From the NCBI RefSeq assembly GCF_900182785.1, contig NZ_FXTS01000007.1, positions 1-64,000 on the forward strand: DNA of 64,000 nucleotides, written 5' to 3'. The position numbers were made by a program, and so were the translations under genes. The DNA is from Oceanospirillum linum (GTDB taxonomy: Bacteria > Pseudomonadota > Gammaproteobacteria > Pseudomonadales > Halomonadaceae). Of this stretch, positions 62,918 through 64,000 are shown in pieces (position 1 is the first letter of the stretch; the number at the start of each line of letters is the position of its first letter). The notes below the pieces were generated by a model, which did no database searches, was not told where the DNA came from, and worked only from the letters and a program-made list of their open reading frames with translations.

Positions 62918-63799
62918 ATGATCAAAGGCAGTATTGTTGCATTGGTAACCCCAATGACTACCTCGGGAGCTATCGATTGGGAAGCACTGCATCGTCTGGT
63001 TGAGTTCCATCTGGAAAACGGTACCGATGCAATTGTTGCAGCGGGCACCACAGGTGAACCCACCACGATGTCATTTGAAGAGCACTTTGACGTCATCCGA
63101 AAGGTGGTTGAGCAGGTTAATGGTCGTATCCCTGTTATTGCCGGGACTGGTGCAAATAACACGGCAGAAGCGGTAGAGCTGAGTAAATTCGCTAAGAAAG
63201 TTGGTGCCGATTATTGTCTGTCCGTCACCCCATACTATAACAAGCCAACTCAGGAAGGTTTATTTCAGCACTTTAAAGCGGTTGCTGAGGCCAGTGACCT
63301 GCCGGTGATTCTCTATAATGTGCCAGGCCGTACAGCTGTTGACCTGCATAATGAAACCGTTGTTCGTCTGAGCAAGCTTGAGAATATTGTGGCCTTGAAA
63401 GATGCTACCGGTGATGTTGAGCGTGGCAAAGAGCTTATGGTGCGTCTTGAAGGTTCGGGCTTCCTGCTATTTTCCGGTGATGACCTGACCGCAGCCGATT
63501 TTATTCTGCAGGGTGGCGATGGAAATATTTCTGTTACTGCGAACGTTGCGCCGCGCCAGATGTCTGAACTTTGTGCTGCTGCTTTGAATGGCGATGCTTC
63601 TACTGCACACCAGATCAATACTCGCCTGATGCCGTTGCATCGTGCACTCTTTGTTGAATCAAACCCCATTCCGGTTAAGTGGGCTGTTGCTGAGATGGGA
63701 ATGATGGAAACCGGTATTCGTCTACCGCTGACTGTTCTTTCCGATCAGTACCATGCAACCGTTCGTGAAGCTCTGCAACACGCCGGAATTATCGGATAA
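62918..63799 (+). CDS. dapA: 4-hydroxy-tetrahydrodipicolinate synthase
   Basis: 293 aa from the ATG at 62918 with CGGAG upstream; a longer reading from 62849 is rejected. DapA condenses pyruvate with aspartate semialdehyde in lysine and diaminopimelate synthesis. GTTGEPTTMSFEEH, the TPYYNKPTQEGL segment with the catalytic tyrosine, and the Schiff-base lysine in VALKDATGD (about residue 161) are present. The 223-base gap before it contains a good -10 box TATAAT (62751-62756). It precedes bamC as in related genomes. Confidence 0.97.
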   Translation: MIKGSIVALVTPMTTSGAIDWEALHRLVEFHLENGTDAIVAAGTTGEPTTMSFEEHFDVIRKVVEQVNGRIPVIAGTGANNTAEAVELSKFAKKVGADYCLSVTPYYNKPTQEGLFQHFKAVAEASDLPVILYNVPGRTAVDLHNETVVRLSKLENIVALKDATGDVERGKELMVRLEGSGFLLFSGDDLTAADFILQGGDGNISVTANVAPRQMSELCAAALNGDASTAHQINTRLMPLHRALFVESNPIPVKWAVAEMGMMETGIRLPLTVLSDQYHATVREALQHAGIIG

Positions 63800-63816
63800 C
63801 TGATCGGGAAGTCGCA

Positions 63817-64000
63817 ATGTCCAGAAAGGACTTGAACAAACTGACAGCCGGTTGCCTTGTGCTAACCGGCTTTCTGTTAGCTGGCTGTAGTTCCTCCGGC
63901 TATTACTATGACCGTAAAACAGACTATGCGGATGCAAAAGAGTATCCGGCTATTTCTCTGCCAGACTCCGCTGGTGCGCGCCAACTTAAGCAAGTTATGC
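63817..64000 (+). CDS. bamC: Outer-membrane assembly lipoprotein BamC, N-terminal part
   Basis: The reading frame starts at an ATG with GGGAAG upstream and runs off the window after about 61 codons. A lipoprotein signal peptide ends in the lipobox L21-A-G-C24, followed by SSSGYYYDRKTDYADAKEYP, close to the start of BamC/NlpB. BamC is a subunit of the BAM complex that inserts beta-barrel proteins. Its position 17 bases after dapA is the usual one. Confidence 0.88.
   Translation, partial: MSRKDLNKLTAGCLVLTGFLLAGCSSSGYYYDRKTDYADAKEYPAISLPDSAGARQLKQVM

Noticed and set aside
1..64000. CRISPR arrays, insertion sequences, prophage genes, tRNA genes
   Set aside because: None was recognised on either strand; the inserted operon at 43-45 kb carries no transposase or integrase.

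Overview
The window is chromosomal DNA of a gammaproteobacterium. The gene order psd - rhodanese - motAB - rsgA - orn and queG - nnr - tsaE - amiB - mutL - miaA - hfq - hflX - hflK - hflC - DUF2065 - hisZ - purA is the one I know from Pseudomonas and related marine Oceanospirillales. The many transporters, the TRAP system and the split AruF/AruG-type arginine succinyltransferases fit a marine, motile, amino-acid-using heterotroph (Oceanospirillaceae-like; this is inference, I cannot name the genus).

Layout. 1-3.0 kb: the 3' end of a 5S rRNA gene with its terminator, then epmB / efp / epmA, the complete EF-P beta-lysylation set. 3.1-10.1 kb: psd, a rhodanese, motAB (behind a good sigma-28 promoter), a sirtuin, rsgA and orn. 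10.2-16.3 kb: an accessory catabolic cluster (cupin, TRAP DctPQM, FAD amine-oxidase-like enzyme, divergent LysR) for an unknown, probably nitrogenous, substrate. 16.5-18.9 kb: trhO, a RelE/Phd-type toxin-antitoxin pair and tag. 19-34 kb: the conserved queG to purA block, in which mutL carries a frameshift at a run of seven Gs. 34-41 kb: a LysR regulator, a DUF1338 enzyme, a GMC oxidoreductase and a leucine-rich-repeat lipoprotein.

41-55 kb: the arginine succinyltransferase (AST/aru) catabolic region. An AraC-type ArgR faces astC across an intergenic region with two phased ArgR half-sites. After astC and its terminator sits an inserted, A+T-richer three-gene operon (winged-helix protein, AbiEii-like nucleotidyltransferase, divergent PP2C-like phosphatase) that looks like a toxin-antitoxin or phage-defence module; it is the best candidate here for an undescribed system. 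The pathway then resumes with an M20 peptidase (a plausible stand-in for the missing AstE), an astA copy broken by one in-frame amber codon, a second astA, astD and astB. A RelBE pair, an FKBP isomerase, an Lrp/AsnC regulator and a third astA copy follow.

55-62.7 kb: an iron-siderophore uptake cluster (TonB receptor, periplasmic binding protein, two permeases, ATPase, esterase-like hydrolase) arranged around a GntR/FCD regulator. The same perfect 12-bp palindrome, beside Fur-box-like sites, lies in both control regions. The window ends with dapA and the start of bamC.

All calls come from reading motifs, frames and gene order; no database search was run.
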